Shown here: positions 6,534 through 13,331 of the stretch, piece by piece
Layout of the letters: the number at the start of each line of letters is the position of its first letter
Position numbering within the stretch: position 1 is the first letter of the stretch
Origin: an uncultured Clostridium sp.
GTDB lineage: Bacteria; Bacillota; Clostridia; TANB77; CAG-508
Assembly (NCBI GenBank): GCA_946496115.1
Contig: CAMMFK010000037.1
Span: 1-14,811, forward strand
DNA: 14,811 nucleotides
Direction of reading: 5' to 3'
Position numbers and translations under genes: made by a program
Notes under the pieces: generated by a model
The model's database searches: none
The model's input: the letters and a program-made list of their open reading frames with translations, nothing else
Told to the model about the DNA's origin: nothing

Positions 6534-6935
6534 TTATTCTCCTTCCTCTAACAATTCTAGATTTTTATATATATTTCCAATTACTTCAATAAATTTTATT
6601 TCTGTAATATCTATTTTGAAACTTCCTTGATTACTCATTATTCTAAATGCGGTAAATGTTGTTTGATACTCTATATAACCAATTAAGTCTGGAAATTCTT
6701 CCCTGTCATCTTTAAATCTGAACTTAACTATATCTCCCTCGTATATTTCTTTTCCATTTTTATCTTTTAGTCCTGTGTATTGCATTAAAATCATATCTTC
6801 TGTATCAAAATAGTCATTATACATTGTTGTCCTTATCATTGGTTGCCCATTATAACTATCCTCATAATCTAATTCTTGTACTTCTAGCATTTCTTTATTT
6901 TCAGTGTCCCAACATCTAAATTTTATATCTCTCAT
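6534..6935 (-). CDS. YopX-family phage protein, intact copy (133 aa)
   Basis: Starts MRDIKFRCWDTENKEMLEVQ and carries the YopX core QYTGLKDKNGKEIYEGDIV (52-70) and the C-terminal VIGNIYKNLELL (118-129). YopX proteins are common in phages of Bacillota; their biochemical role is not settled. ATG with AGGAGG upstream. This copy has no in-frame CGG. A second copy at 12866-13331 is split by a frameshift in exactly the same core motif, so this intact gene is a useful template for it. Confidence 0.9.
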   Translation of the reverse strand: MRDIKFRCWDTENKEMLEVQELDYEDSYNGQPMIRTTMYNDYFDTEDMILMQYTGLKDKNGKEIYEGDIVKFRFKDDREEFPDLIGYIEYQTTFTAFRIMSNQGSFKIDITEIKFIEVIGNIYKNLELLEEGE

Positions 6936-6997
6936 ACTTCCTCCTAACTTGATAAACTTGTACTACTTTTTTATATTAAGTTTGTTATTTTATATTA

Positions 6998-7907
6998 TTA
7001 AATATCATTTATCATAGTAAATTCAGTATTATCATTTAACATCTTTACAATACTTTTTATTATATCTTTTATTATTTCACTTTGTTTATGATGTGTTTCT
7101 ACATAATGCAAAATATCTTTATAGTTATATTCTATTTTTAAGTCTTTCAAAAATTTATCTACTAAATTATAAGCTTCATTATTGTTTAATATCTTTACTT
7201 CATGTTGTATTGAAAATCTACGTATTAGTGCTTCGTCTATCATATCTTTTCTATTAGTAGCACCAATAACTATAATGTCATTTTCTAATAAATCAAATGC
7301 TTGCATAAGTCCTATTACTATTCTTGACATTTCCCCCAAATCTTCTTTACCTCTTTTTATTCCTATTGCATCTATTTCATCTAAAAGTAAAACGCATTTT
7401 TGCTTTGCTACATAATCAAATACTTTTTCTATATTTTTACTAGTCTGACCGTAATAAACTACTTATACATTGTGAAAAATTCAAATATGCAAATGGCATT
7501 CTTAATTTATAAGCAACATATTTGCCAAAAGTTGTTTTTCCTGTGCCACTTTCTCCATATAGTAAAGTTGTATTCAAATATCTTATTCCCATCTCGCTTA
7601 ATTTATTGTTAGTATTTTTAGCCATAAAGATTTTATTAAATATATCTTTTTCTCTGTCTGTTAAATAATATCTATTTTCGTTAAATGAAGTTGAAACATC
7701 TTCCATTTTCAAAATACCTCGTATATCAAAAGGTAATTCTATGAAATTATGTTGTGCTTCTAACTTATTCTTTATTGTTTTACAGAAGTATTGATTAGAT
7801 GCTGCCGTTTCATTTGATATTATTATTTTTGCGTATGTTTTTGCTTTTGATAAATCATTATCAGCTACACTTCTAATCAAGTTTTTTACATTCTCATTTA
7901 AAGACAT
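6998..7907 (-). CDS. AAA+ ATPase split by a +1 frameshift at CGG (302 aa restored)
   Basis: The first frame begins MSLNENVKNLIRSVADNDLS and includes Walker A GESGTGKTT (118-126), but stops at 7440-7442 three codons after an in-frame CGG (7449-7451). Skipping the C restores a 302-aa protein: LLGQTSKNIEKVF (151-163), Walker B VLLLDEID (172-179), sensor I GATNR (215-219) and arginine-finger region ALIRRF (226-231). The glycine at the shift matches the conserved G-[EQ]-[ST] found after Walker A in AAA+ proteins. Without the shift, ATP hydrolysis motifs would be lost. The downstream part is a clean 150-codon frame. Its family resembles classic AAA+ remodelling enzymes; the substrate is unknown. 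ATG at 7907, one base pair group after the stop of the 123-aa gene. Confidence 0.85.
7448..7451 (-). other. Candidate +1 recoding site CGGT (AAA+ ATPase)
   Basis: Coding-strand context TTA TTA CGG TCA GAC TAG in the first frame; the restored reading is TTA TTA (C) GGT CAG. It is the only one of the five sites with T after CGG. Confidence 0.75.
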
Positions 7908-7908
7908 T

Positions 7909-8281
7909 CTATTCTCCTTTCACTTTATAGCAATTTGCATTATATTGTTCATGTGTTAATATTGATTTTATATCTTTTCCATACTGTGAAAACGGTATAT
8001 GATAGCCACTATTATCTATTCCTTTTATTTCTGTATATAATAATGTTCCTTCTTTCCCTGTAACTAATATGCCATTTACATAGTCTCCGTACTTCTATTA
8101 AGTCTATTATGTTTTTACTATGTTTTATTATATTTTCTATTTTGAATGATACTGGTAAATCGTATTTATTATTCATATCAAGATATATTACATCATTAAA
8201 TATTTTTGTTACTTTTCCAACTCCAATACAATTCCTGTTATCATTATTTATTCTTATATATTCTCCTACTTTAATATCCAT
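7909..8281 (-). CDS. Phage protein split by a +1 frameshift at CGG (123 aa restored)
   Basis: Begins MDIKVGEYIRINNDNRNCIG. In the first frame an in-frame CGG at codon 65 (8087-8089) leads into a low-quality tail rich in Arg and ends at 8012. Skipping the C gives DLIEVGDYVNGILVTGKEG and then a natural ending near EQYNANCYKVKGE, 123 aa in all, with TAG at 7909-7911 overlapping the start region of the AAA+ gene. The restored pattern (HSKNIIDLIEVGDYVNG, then a C-terminal EQ.N..CYKV) matches a family of phage hypotheticals. Two beta-rich halves are likely. ATG with AAAGGA upstream. Function unknown. Confidence 0.8.
8086..8089 (-). other. Candidate +1 recoding site CGGA (123-aa protein)
   Basis: Coding-strand context GAA GTA CGG AGA in the first frame; the restored reading is GAA GTA (C) GGA GAC. 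The zero frame runs on another 25 codons, so it was not obvious as a break. Confidence 0.7.
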
Positions 8282-8283
8282 AT

Positions 8284-8562
8284 TTATTTATCCTTTCTGA
8301 ATTTGTTCTTGAACCATTCTTTAATTTTAGTAAAAAAACTAATATATGTATCTTCATAGTATTTAAAATATATCTCACAGTCTGCTTTACAATTGGGACA
8401 CTTTATATACTTTCTTATTGCATATCCGCCAAACGTTTCTTGCTCTAAAGTGCTAGAGGTTTCAACAATCACTTCTGAATTAAAATATTGAAATTCGCAA
8501 TCGCATTCCTTACATACTATTTTATTTTCTTTTGGATATTTACCCTGTTTTAATATATTCAT
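8284..8562 (-). CDS. Phage zinc-ribbon protein (92 aa)
   Basis: A 92-aa protein with CKECDC (17-22) and CPNCKADC (55-62), giving two CxxC pairs separated by about 35 residues, typical of a zinc ribbon. The C-terminus is basic (FKNKFRKDK). It resembles a phage family with CK.C.C.F near the N-terminus and no assigned role. ATG with GGAGGAG upstream, inside the end of the HAD gene. Its stop lies just before the next start. Confidence 0.75.
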   Translation of the reverse strand: MNILKQGKYPKENKIVCKECDCEFQYFNSEVIVETSSTLEQETFGGYAIRKYIKCPNCKADCEIYFKYYEDTYISFFTKIKEWFKNKFRKDK

Positions 8563-8564
8563 AA

Positions 8565-8969
8565 CTACTCCTCCGTCGAATTATCTAATATAAATTCTTT
8601 TACTGTTTGTCCATTATATTTATAAGCTCTATCATCAATATACATTTGTGCTGGTAGTTTTCTGTTAGTCACTCCTATTAAATTTGTTTCTTTCCAAAAT
8701 GTTTCATTATCGTTTACTCTTACAGCTTCACACCAAAAACCTTGTTTATTCCACCAATTAATTATCTGGAATGGTTCTCTAGTAGAGCATATAAAAACTG
8801 GTATTCCAAGTTTTTGGAGAATCAACATTAAGTTTAATACTTCTTTATTATATTCATCATAAATACTTCCATCTTGCCAACCTTTGCTATATTTATGTAT
8901 TACTCCATCAAAGTCAAAACATACTGCATGTCCTTTTTCTAATTTTAAATCTAATTTTTTAATTTCCAT
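8565..8969 (-). CDS. HAD-superfamily phosphatase-like phage protein (134 aa)
   Basis: HAD motifs in order: DFDGVIH (19-25; nucleophile Asp19 and Asp21), STRE (62-65, motif II), Lys104 region (NRKLPAQM), and IDDRA (111-115, motif IV acids). The size and layout match small phage HAD hydrolases without a large cap domain. Likely a magnesium-dependent phosphatase acting on a nucleotide, sugar phosphate or DNA end; the substrate cannot be told. ATG with AAGGAG upstream. Confidence 0.85.
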   Translation of the reverse strand: MEIKKLDLKLEKGHAVCFDFDGVIHKYSKGWQDGSIYDEYNKEVLNLMLILQKLGIPVFICSTREPFQIINWWNKQGFWCEAVRVNDNETFWKETNLIGVTNRKLPAQMYIDDRAYKYNGQTVKEFILDNSTEE

Positions 8970-8972
8970 TTT

Positions 8973-9188
8973 CTACTCCTTTTCTACTAATCCTGCTTGA
9001 ATTAAGTCGTAAGTCAAATTATAAGTTAAATTGCATAAATCTAATATTTCATAATTTTTGTTTCTAATATCAATACAAGCAAAATCGTGTTCTTCTTTTC
9101 TTAATACTAATAAATGTGTATATTCACTCTTTTTAAATCCAAACTTTTCTAATTCTTTTAATTCTACATCATCTCTAATTCTTAACAT
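8973..9188 (-). CDS. Phage hypothetical protein (71 aa)
   Basis: The chosen start is ATG at 9186-9188 (MLRIRDDVELKELEKFGFKK) because AAAGGA lies 9 nt upstream; an earlier in-frame TTG has no good site. The protein has FGFK...(Y)THLL near the middle and ends DLIQAGLVEKE, a C-terminus common to a family of small phage proteins. It overlaps the previous gene by 14 nt. No enzymatic motif. Confidence 0.7.
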   Translation of the reverse strand: MLRIRDDVELKELEKFGFKKSEYTHLLVLRKEEHDFACIDIRNKNYEILDLCNLTYNLTYDLIQAGLVEKE

Positions 9189-9528
9189 CTTCTGCTTTCC
9201 TTTCAAAATATTGTTTTATGCAATTAATACATACGTTTGTAGTTACTCCATATTCTTCATCTTTACAATGTTCTGCTACTTGATATCTGCATATATCTTC
9301 GTCAATATCTTTATTTGTTATAAATCTTGCCATTTCATTTATTATCTTATCTTTCTTTTTATTTTCTTCTTGCTGTTCTTGTAGCATAGATAACACTGTT
9401 TCTATATCTCCTTGAACTGTTTTTAATTGTTCTACATGCATTGCAAACGTATTACCATATAAAATTTCTATAGCTTTAAATCTATTTAATCTTTCTATTG
9501 CTTCTTCTTGTTCTTTACTATTTTTCAT
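9175..9528 (-). CDS. Phage coiled-coil protein with C-terminal cysteines (117 aa)
   Basis: The second ATG (9526-9528) is used since GGAGG lies 7 nt before it, while the first ATG is too close. Begins MKNSKEQEEAIERLNRFKAI, has a coiled-coil-like stretch (residues about 45-65), and ends with CINCIKQYFERK, a motif seen in many phage hypotheticals. It overlaps the end of the homing endonuclease by 11 nt, and the 71-aa gene by 14 nt. Function unknown. Confidence 0.75.
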   Translation of the reverse strand: MKNSKEQEEAIERLNRFKAIEILYGNTFAMHVEQLKTVQGDIETVLSMLQEQQEENKKKDKIINEMARFITNKDIDEDICRYQVAEHCKDEEYGVTTNVCINCIKQYFERKAEDVKN

Positions 9529-10073
9529 AGTCATACCTCCATATGAAGCCTCCTGCTGTTTTATTTTTCTTAGTTAAACACATTGATATTGCTGAACATA
9601 AAATTTTTGTTTGTTTACTAGCTTCAGTTATACTAAAATATTCTTTAATAAACTTATTGTCTTTTGTATATTGCCTTATTTTTTTTGACTTATAATGTTT
9701 TTTGCCTTTTACTGGATTTATCAAATTGTTTTTTACTGCATGTTGTATATTCTCTTTTGGAGTTACCCATTCTAAATTATTAACACAATTATTTTGTTTG
9801 TTTCCATCTTTATGATTTACCTCTTGTTTATTTTCATTATTTTTTATAAATACTTCTGCTACAATTCTATTTATTCTAACATGTTTTGTTTTTCCATCTT
9901 TATTTAACGAAATCTGATAATATCCTTGATTGTTTACCCCTGGCTTTAAGACTCTACCTTTTATTTTTGATTTTATAAGCTTATATCTATCTAAACTTTT
10001 TATTTTTCCTAAATTGCTGACTTGATATAAACCTTCATATCCGTGGTATATCTTTCCATATTTCTTTTGTCAT
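9518..10073 (-). CDS. NUMOD4/HNH/NUMOD1 homing endonuclease split by a +1 frameshift at CGG (184 aa restored)
   Basis: ATG at 10071-10073 with AAGGAG 7 nt upstream. The first frame reads MTKEIWKDIP, then CGG (10041-10043), ATA and TGA. Skipping the C gives WKDIPGYEGLYQVSNLGKIK (6-25), the NUMOD4 signature, with the shift on its conserved glycine. An HNH core follows: VNHKDGNKQNNCVNNLEW (85-102, His87, Asn98/Asn99), then a NUMOD1-like DNA-binding repeat (131-170). Such enzymes cut DNA to spread themselves. The downstream frame is intact for 174 codons. The stop overlaps the next gene's start. Only 10 residues would be made without recoding. Confidence 0.85.
10040..10043 (-). other. Candidate +1 recoding site CGGA (homing endonuclease)
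   Basis: Coding-strand context ATA CCA CGG ATA TGA in the first frame; the restored reading is ATA CCA (C) GGA TAT. The site lies 10 codons from the start, so the zero frame gives only a 12-aa peptide. Confidence 0.8.
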
Positions 10074-10077
10074 ATAC

Positions 10078-10227
10078 TCACTCCTTCTTCTCATCTTTTC
10101 TAATTTCTTTTAATACTCTTTTGTATGTTTCTATTACTCCTTTTTCGTTTAAGTAATGATTTGAATTCTCGTTCAGATTATCATTAATGATTTTCGTTAA
10201 ATTCAATGCTATCTCTTCATCTGTCAT
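10078..10227 (-). CDS. Small phage hypothetical protein (49 aa)
   Basis: ATG at 10225-10227 with AAGGAGG upstream; stop TGA at 10078-10080. The product begins MTDEEIALNLTKIINDNLNE and ends in a Lys/Glu-rich helix (KEIRKDEKKE). It lies directly before the homing endonuclease, whose AAGGAG is in its last codons, and directly after the 46-aa gene. No family recognised. Confidence 0.7.
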   Translation of the reverse strand: MTDEEIALNLTKIINDNLNENSNHYLNEKGVIETYKRVLKEIRKDEKKE

Positions 10228-10229
10228 TG

Positions 10230-10370
10230 CTAGTCCTCCTTGCTTAAATCAATAACCCAAATTAACCATTTATATATAGGCGGATTACATTTTAAAGTTA
10301 ATCTTTTAGGTATTAAATAATAATACCATTGACTATGTCTATACTTTGCTTTGTGTATTCCTATTTTCAT
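10230..10370 (-). CDS. Small basic aromatic phage protein (46 aa)
   Basis: ATG at 10368-10370 preceded by AGGAG; stop TAG at 10230-10232. The product has a basic, tyrosine- and tryptophan-rich sequence (HSQWYYYLIPKRL, residues 12-24) and a hydrophobic WLIWVI near its end. It could touch the membrane, but the hydrophobic stretch is short. It is coupled to the 49-aa gene. Function unknown. Confidence 0.65.
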   Translation of the reverse strand: MKIGIHKAKYRHSQWYYYLIPKRLTLKCNPPIYKWLIWVIDLSKED

Positions 10371-10371
10371 T

Positions 10372-10965
10372 TTACTCTCCTAGCCTCCTTCCACACATTT
10401 TGCTATTTCTTTTATTCCATGCTTGTTCTCTAACTGGTATCCATTTGCAATTATTCGGCTCATAATTTCCATTAACGTCTATCCTTTCTATTGATAATAC
10501 ATTGCTTCTGTTGTTTTTATCCCTTTCCTCATATCCAGAACTTTTAGCCCAGTCAATAAATGTTTTTAAATCATGCCATTCTTTACATACTTTTATGCCT
10601 CTTTTGCCATAATTCCCGAATGAATTATTTTTGCTATTTTCACATCTTTGTATCATATTATTCCAGACATCAAAAAGTCTCTTGTTGTCATTATACAGTC
10701 CATGTTTTTTATTTCTAGCAATTGTTCTTTTTGTCTTAATACAACCACAACTTATAATCTGCCCTTGCAATAAATGTTCTATATTAGAGGTTTTAATTGT
10801 TCCACAATCGCATTTATAATCAACATAAATTCTATTTCTTCCACTCTTGAATAACCAATAACAGTCTATAATTACAACATTTCCAAACCTTTTACCTATA
10901 TATGTTTGTGGTGTTATCTTTGCATTTTTTAAATTTCTTATTTTCTTTTCGCAATATTTACACAT
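10372..10965 (-). CDS. HNH-like phage protein with zinc-binding cysteines (197 aa)
   Basis: The N-terminal half has CKYC at residues 2-5 and a CDCGT ... SCGC pair that suggests zinc binding. The C-terminal half contains WNNMIQRCEN, then YGKRGIKVCKEWHD, then LSIERIDVNGNYEPNNCKW, a block found in many phage endonuclease-like or HNH/AP2-associated proteins. It likely binds and perhaps cuts DNA. It may be mobile like the nearby homing endonuclease. ATG with GAAGGAG upstream. It overlaps the previous gene by 8 nt. All CGG trinucleotides in it are out of frame. Confidence 0.7.
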   Translation of the reverse strand: MCKYCEKKIRNLKNAKITPQTYIGKRFGNVVIIDCYWLFKSGRNRIYVDYKCDCGTIKTSNIEHLLQGQIISCGCIKTKRTIARNKKHGLYNDNKRLFDVWNNMIQRCENSKNNSFGNYGKRGIKVCKEWHDLKTFIDWAKSSGYEERDKNNRSNVLSIERIDVNGNYEPNNCKWIPVREQAWNKRNSKMCGRRLGE

Positions 10966-11110
10966 TTCTATTTTCTCCTTCTTTGAAATATTTACATTCT
11001 TTAAAATCGCTTATCCATATTAGTACTTCTTTCTTATCTACATTAATCTGATTTCTTTTACATTTCTGTTTGCAGTTTGTATTACTACAGAATGTTATGT
11101 CATAATTCAT
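10958..11110 (-). CDS. Small cysteine-containing phage protein (50 aa)
   Basis: ATG at 11108-11110 with AAGGAG upstream; stop TAA at 10958-10960, overlapping the start of the 197-aa gene. Begins MNYDITFCSNTNCKQKCKRN and has C8, C13, C17 and a later C39 with FKECKYF, matching a small phage family with CxxxxCxxxC near the N-terminus. Likely a metal-binding knuckle. Role unknown. Confidence 0.7.
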   Translation of the reverse strand: MNYDITFCSNTNCKQKCKRNQINVDKKEVLIWISDFKECKYFKEGENRNV

Positions 11111-11125
11111 TCTATTTTTCTCCTT

Positions 11126-11293
11126 CTATTCTCCAAATTCTCTTGATACTGAGTTATATATATTCTCTAAAAAATGTATAATTTGAAAAGTATCCATATC
11201 TGAGTTTTCTTCTAATACTCTTTTGTATGCGTAAAAATCTTTTTCTGTTTGTTCATTCCAAAAATCTATATTAAAATCTATAATAGGTTTCAT
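11126..11293 (-). CDS. Small phage hypothetical protein (55 aa)
   Basis: The open frame extends further upstream, but ATG at 11291-11293 (MKPIIDFNIDFWNEQTEKDF) has GGAGG 9 nt before it, so it is chosen. An acidic, helical protein with no clear motif. It lies 1 nt downstream of the coiled-coil gene's stop and 15 nt before the next start. Function unknown. Confidence 0.6.
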   Translation of the reverse strand: MKPIIDFNIDFWNEQTEKDFYAYKRVLEENSDMDTFQIIHFLENIYNSVSREFGE

Positions 11294-11294
11294 A

Positions 11295-11816
11295 TTATTT
11301 ATCCTCCAATAGTTCTCTTCTTTTATTTTCAATATATTCAATATCCTCATCAGGTCCATTAAGTCTTTCAAGATAATCATATATATCATCTAATGCTTCT
11401 ATTACTTTTTGTTTTAATATGTAATTTTCTTTTATATATAGCACTAGTTTCACTCTGTTTCCTTCCAATACATATATCCTATTTTCTTCTTCTAGCTCTT
11501 GTATTTTCTTTTTATCTTGCTCTCGCTCTGCTAAAATGTTTTGCATTGCACGTGGTATTTCTAAATCAACTATTTCCCAATCGCCATTTTTAAAGAAATC
11601 GCTATTACTTTCTTTATATGCACTATTTTCTAAATATCTTTTCACTATCTTTACATCATCTTCTATATTTACGACATTTTTGTCGCTTGTTTCTATTTCT
11701 TTGTCGCTTTTACTTTCTATATATTCATTTAATACATCTAATATAGCCTCAAAATCTTTCTTGTCTCCTTCAAAATTTTTTAAATATTCCTTTACTCTCT
11801 CAATACTTTCTTCCAT
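11295..11816 (-). CDS. Phage coiled-coil protein (173 aa)
   Basis: A charged 173-aa protein with a strong heptad-like stretch (about residues 90-115, EREQDKKKIQELEEENRIYV) that is typical of a family of phage coiled-coil proteins. The C-terminus continues as helix (YIENKRRELLEDK). ATG with GAGGTG upstream, inside the end of the 71-aa gene, which it overlaps by 25 nt. No catalytic motif. Probably an oligomeric accessory protein. Confidence 0.75.
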   Translation of the reverse strand: MEESIERVKEYLKNFEGDKKDFEAILDVLNEYIESKSDKEIETSDKNVVNIEDDVKIVKRYLENSAYKESNSDFFKNGDWEIVDLEIPRAMQNILAEREQDKKKIQELEEENRIYVLEGNRVKLVLYIKENYILKQKVIEALDDIYDYLERLNGPDEDIEYIENKRRELLEDK

Positions 11817-12007
11817 TTGTTTACACCTCTTTCATATATTTTTTTATGTGTATAATATAGTTTTTCTAATACTACTTTTTCTATATTATATTTGCCGTTT
11901 AGAAATAATCCTGTTTTTTCAATTGCCTCTTTATCATTTTCTGCATATATCGTCGTGTTCCAATACCCTCTTTTTCCTTTGTATTTAAATTTTAAATTAT
12001 AATTCAT
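11792..12007 (-). CDS. Small phage hypothetical protein (71 aa)
   Basis: Begins MNYNLKFKYKGKRGYWNTTI and has a beta-rich N-terminal half and an aromatic, basic C-terminus (NKWKKVLRE). ATG preceded by AAGGAG. The overlap with the coiled-coil gene is longer than usual but the ribosome binding site supports a real gene. Function unknown. Confidence 0.6.
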   Translation of the reverse strand: MNYNLKFKYKGKRGYWNTTIYAENDKEAIEKTGLFLNGKYNIEKVVLEKLYYTHKKIYERGVNKWKKVLRE

Positions 12008-12017
12008 AATTTTCTCC

Positions 12018-12674
12018 TTATAAGCCTAATTCTTTTAATGTATACTTCTTATCTATTTCCATTCCTTCATACATTGTATTTGGCTCAAAATATGGTAAAC
12101 ATATACTAGCGTCCCCTTTTAATTCTATAGCAATGTATTCTAATGTTTCTATTAAATTTTTTGATTTTCTAATACACATTACTTTATTTTTAAATGGTGT
12201 AATAATACCTCTTAAATATCTTCTTTCTGCTTTATCTAATATTTCATCTTCAATTTCATATACTGTTTTATATTCAGGTTCTTCTATTTTTATTATTTTA
12301 CCATGAACTCCATCTGACCAATTATCTTTAAAAGTTTTTAAATCATATACAATTCTATTTGTATCATCTGCAAAGTCATCAATTCCTTCTTTCTCTTTAA
12401 CTCTAAAAAATATTTTTCCATTTTCAAAAGTTATCTTTGTTCCAACAGGTGATTTCTTTAAATCTTCATAAGTATACTTTTCTTTTACTAATACTAATTC
12501 TTTTTCTCTTCCATGCCAATAACCACATATAGGAAAATCTACATAGTATTCATTATTTTCTGTTATTCCAATTATTTTTCCTATTGCTTTAAAATCTACT
12601 CCTCCTTTTCCATATTTAAAATTTCCAATTAATTTATTTAATTTTACTTTATCTCCAACTTTAAATTTACTCAT
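12018..12674 (-). CDS. Phage protein with N-terminal SH3/KOW-like region (218 aa)
   Basis: Starts MSKFKVGDKVKLNKLIGNFK, and the first 60 residues (KVGDKVKL ... GKIIGIT ... YYVDFP) look like a small beta barrel of the SH3 or KOW type. The remaining 150 residues are mixed, with YTYEDLKKSPVGTKITFENG at about 67-86. No catalytic motif. ATG preceded by AAGGAGG and overlapping the upstream gene's stop by 8 nt. A phage hypothetical; nucleic acid binding is possible. Confidence 0.65.
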   Translation of the reverse strand: MSKFKVGDKVKLNKLIGNFKYGKGGVDFKAIGKIIGITENNEYYVDFPICGYWHGREKELVLVKEKYTYEDLKKSPVGTKITFENGKIFFRVKEKEGIDDFADDTNRIVYDLKTFKDNWSDGVHGKIIKIEEPEYKTVYEIEDEILDKAERRYLRGIITPFKNKVMCIRKSKNLIETLEYIAIELKGDASICLPYFEPNTMYEGMEIDKKYTLKELGL

Positions 12675-12927
12675 TATCTTTTTCCTCCTTAAACAACTTT
12701 ATTAATCTTTCTTCTCCTATTTTTTCTTTTGCTATTTCTAAAAAATTTTCATTTAAACAATATATTTGCCCTAAATTTTTAATGCCATAAGAATATTCAA
12801 AAATAAGCTTATTATCATAATAATTATAACATATATAATATTTCATTTGATTGCTATTATTCCAATCAATCTCTTCTCCTGCATTTAATTCTTCTGCTTT
12901 CTTTTTTAATTCTTCTAAAGTATTCAT
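12667..12927 (-). CDS. Phage hypothetical protein (86 aa)
   Basis: Begins MNTLEELKKKAEELNAGEEI and ends EIAKEKIGEERLIKLFKEE, a C-terminal pattern (A.E.IGE.RL) recognised in a family of small phage proteins. ATG with GAGGA upstream. The start lies inside the end of the frameshifted YopX gene, a 62-nt overlap. It overlaps the 218-aa gene by 8 nt. Function unknown. Confidence 0.7.
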   Translation of the reverse strand: MNTLEELKKKAEELNAGEEIDWNNSNQMKYYICYNYYDNKLIFEYSYGIKNLGQIYCLNENFLEIAKEKIGEERLIKLFKEEKDNE

Positions 12928-13331
12928 TGTTCTCTTCCTCTTTTAATAAATTTTTGTTCTCATAAATATTTCCTACAACTTTTATTTTGTGTTGTTTGAT
13001 ATTTTTTGGTGTTAATCTTTCATATTCTCCTCTTAGCCAACAACTATAACTTTCTTTCCATTGTATTTCTTTGTATGTTAGTCTATCTGAATTTACAAAA
13101 TGACCTTGCTCTAAAATTATATCTCCATCATATATTTCATTTCCGCTCTATATCATATAATCCTGTAAATTGCATTAATATCATATCTTCTATATCAAAA
13201 TAATCATTATATTGATCTACTCTTATAGCTAATCTGCCACCATAAAATGTATCTTCAAAATCTAATTCTTGTATTTTTAACATTTCTTTATTTTCTTTAT
13301 CCCAAGCTCTAAATTTTATTATTCTTTCCAT
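12866..13331 (-). CDS. YopX-family protein split by a +1 frameshift at CGG (154 aa restored)
   Basis: ATG at 13329-13331 with AAAGGAGG upstream. Begins MERIIKFRAWDKENKEMLKI and reads into FTGLYDIE, then CGG (13143-13145), AAA, TGA: only 64 residues. Skipping the C gives GLYDIEGNEIYDGDII, which lines up without gaps with GLKDKNGKEIYEGDIV of the intact paralog at 6534-6935; the shift falls on the conserved glycine. The C-terminal IKVVGNIYENKNLL also matches. The restored frame ends at TGA 12866-12868. Its last 20 codons are basic and overlap the 86-aa gene, so the true C-terminus may be less certain. Confidence 0.85.
13142..13145 (-). other. Candidate +1 recoding site CGGA (YopX)
   Basis: Coding-strand context ATA GAG CGG AAA TGA in the first frame; the restored reading is ATA GAG (C) GGA AAT GAA. 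It is the only one of the five with G before CGG. The paralog at 6534-6935 fixes the expected frame here. Confidence 0.8.

Noticed and set aside
7182..7612. Open frames on the + strand here and elsewhere (for example 3359-3556, 5039-5266, 9058-9384, 11536-11988)
   Set aside because: They lie opposite genes with clear families or good start signals, have Phe/Leu/Ile-rich compositions typical of antisense AT-rich DNA, and lack ribosome binding sites.
6998..7907. Two independent genes for the AAA+ region (7440-7907 and 6998-7339)
   Set aside because: The second frame has no ribosome binding site at its first ATG, which lies after the Walker B motif. The +1 reading joins both halves without losing any motif.
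5374..13331. Stop-codon reassignment or readthrough as the cause of the broken genes
   Set aside because: The lost frame is shifted by one base, and the premature stops are a mixture of TAG and TGA that also serve as normal stops next to good ribosome binding sites. Readthrough would not restore the proteins.
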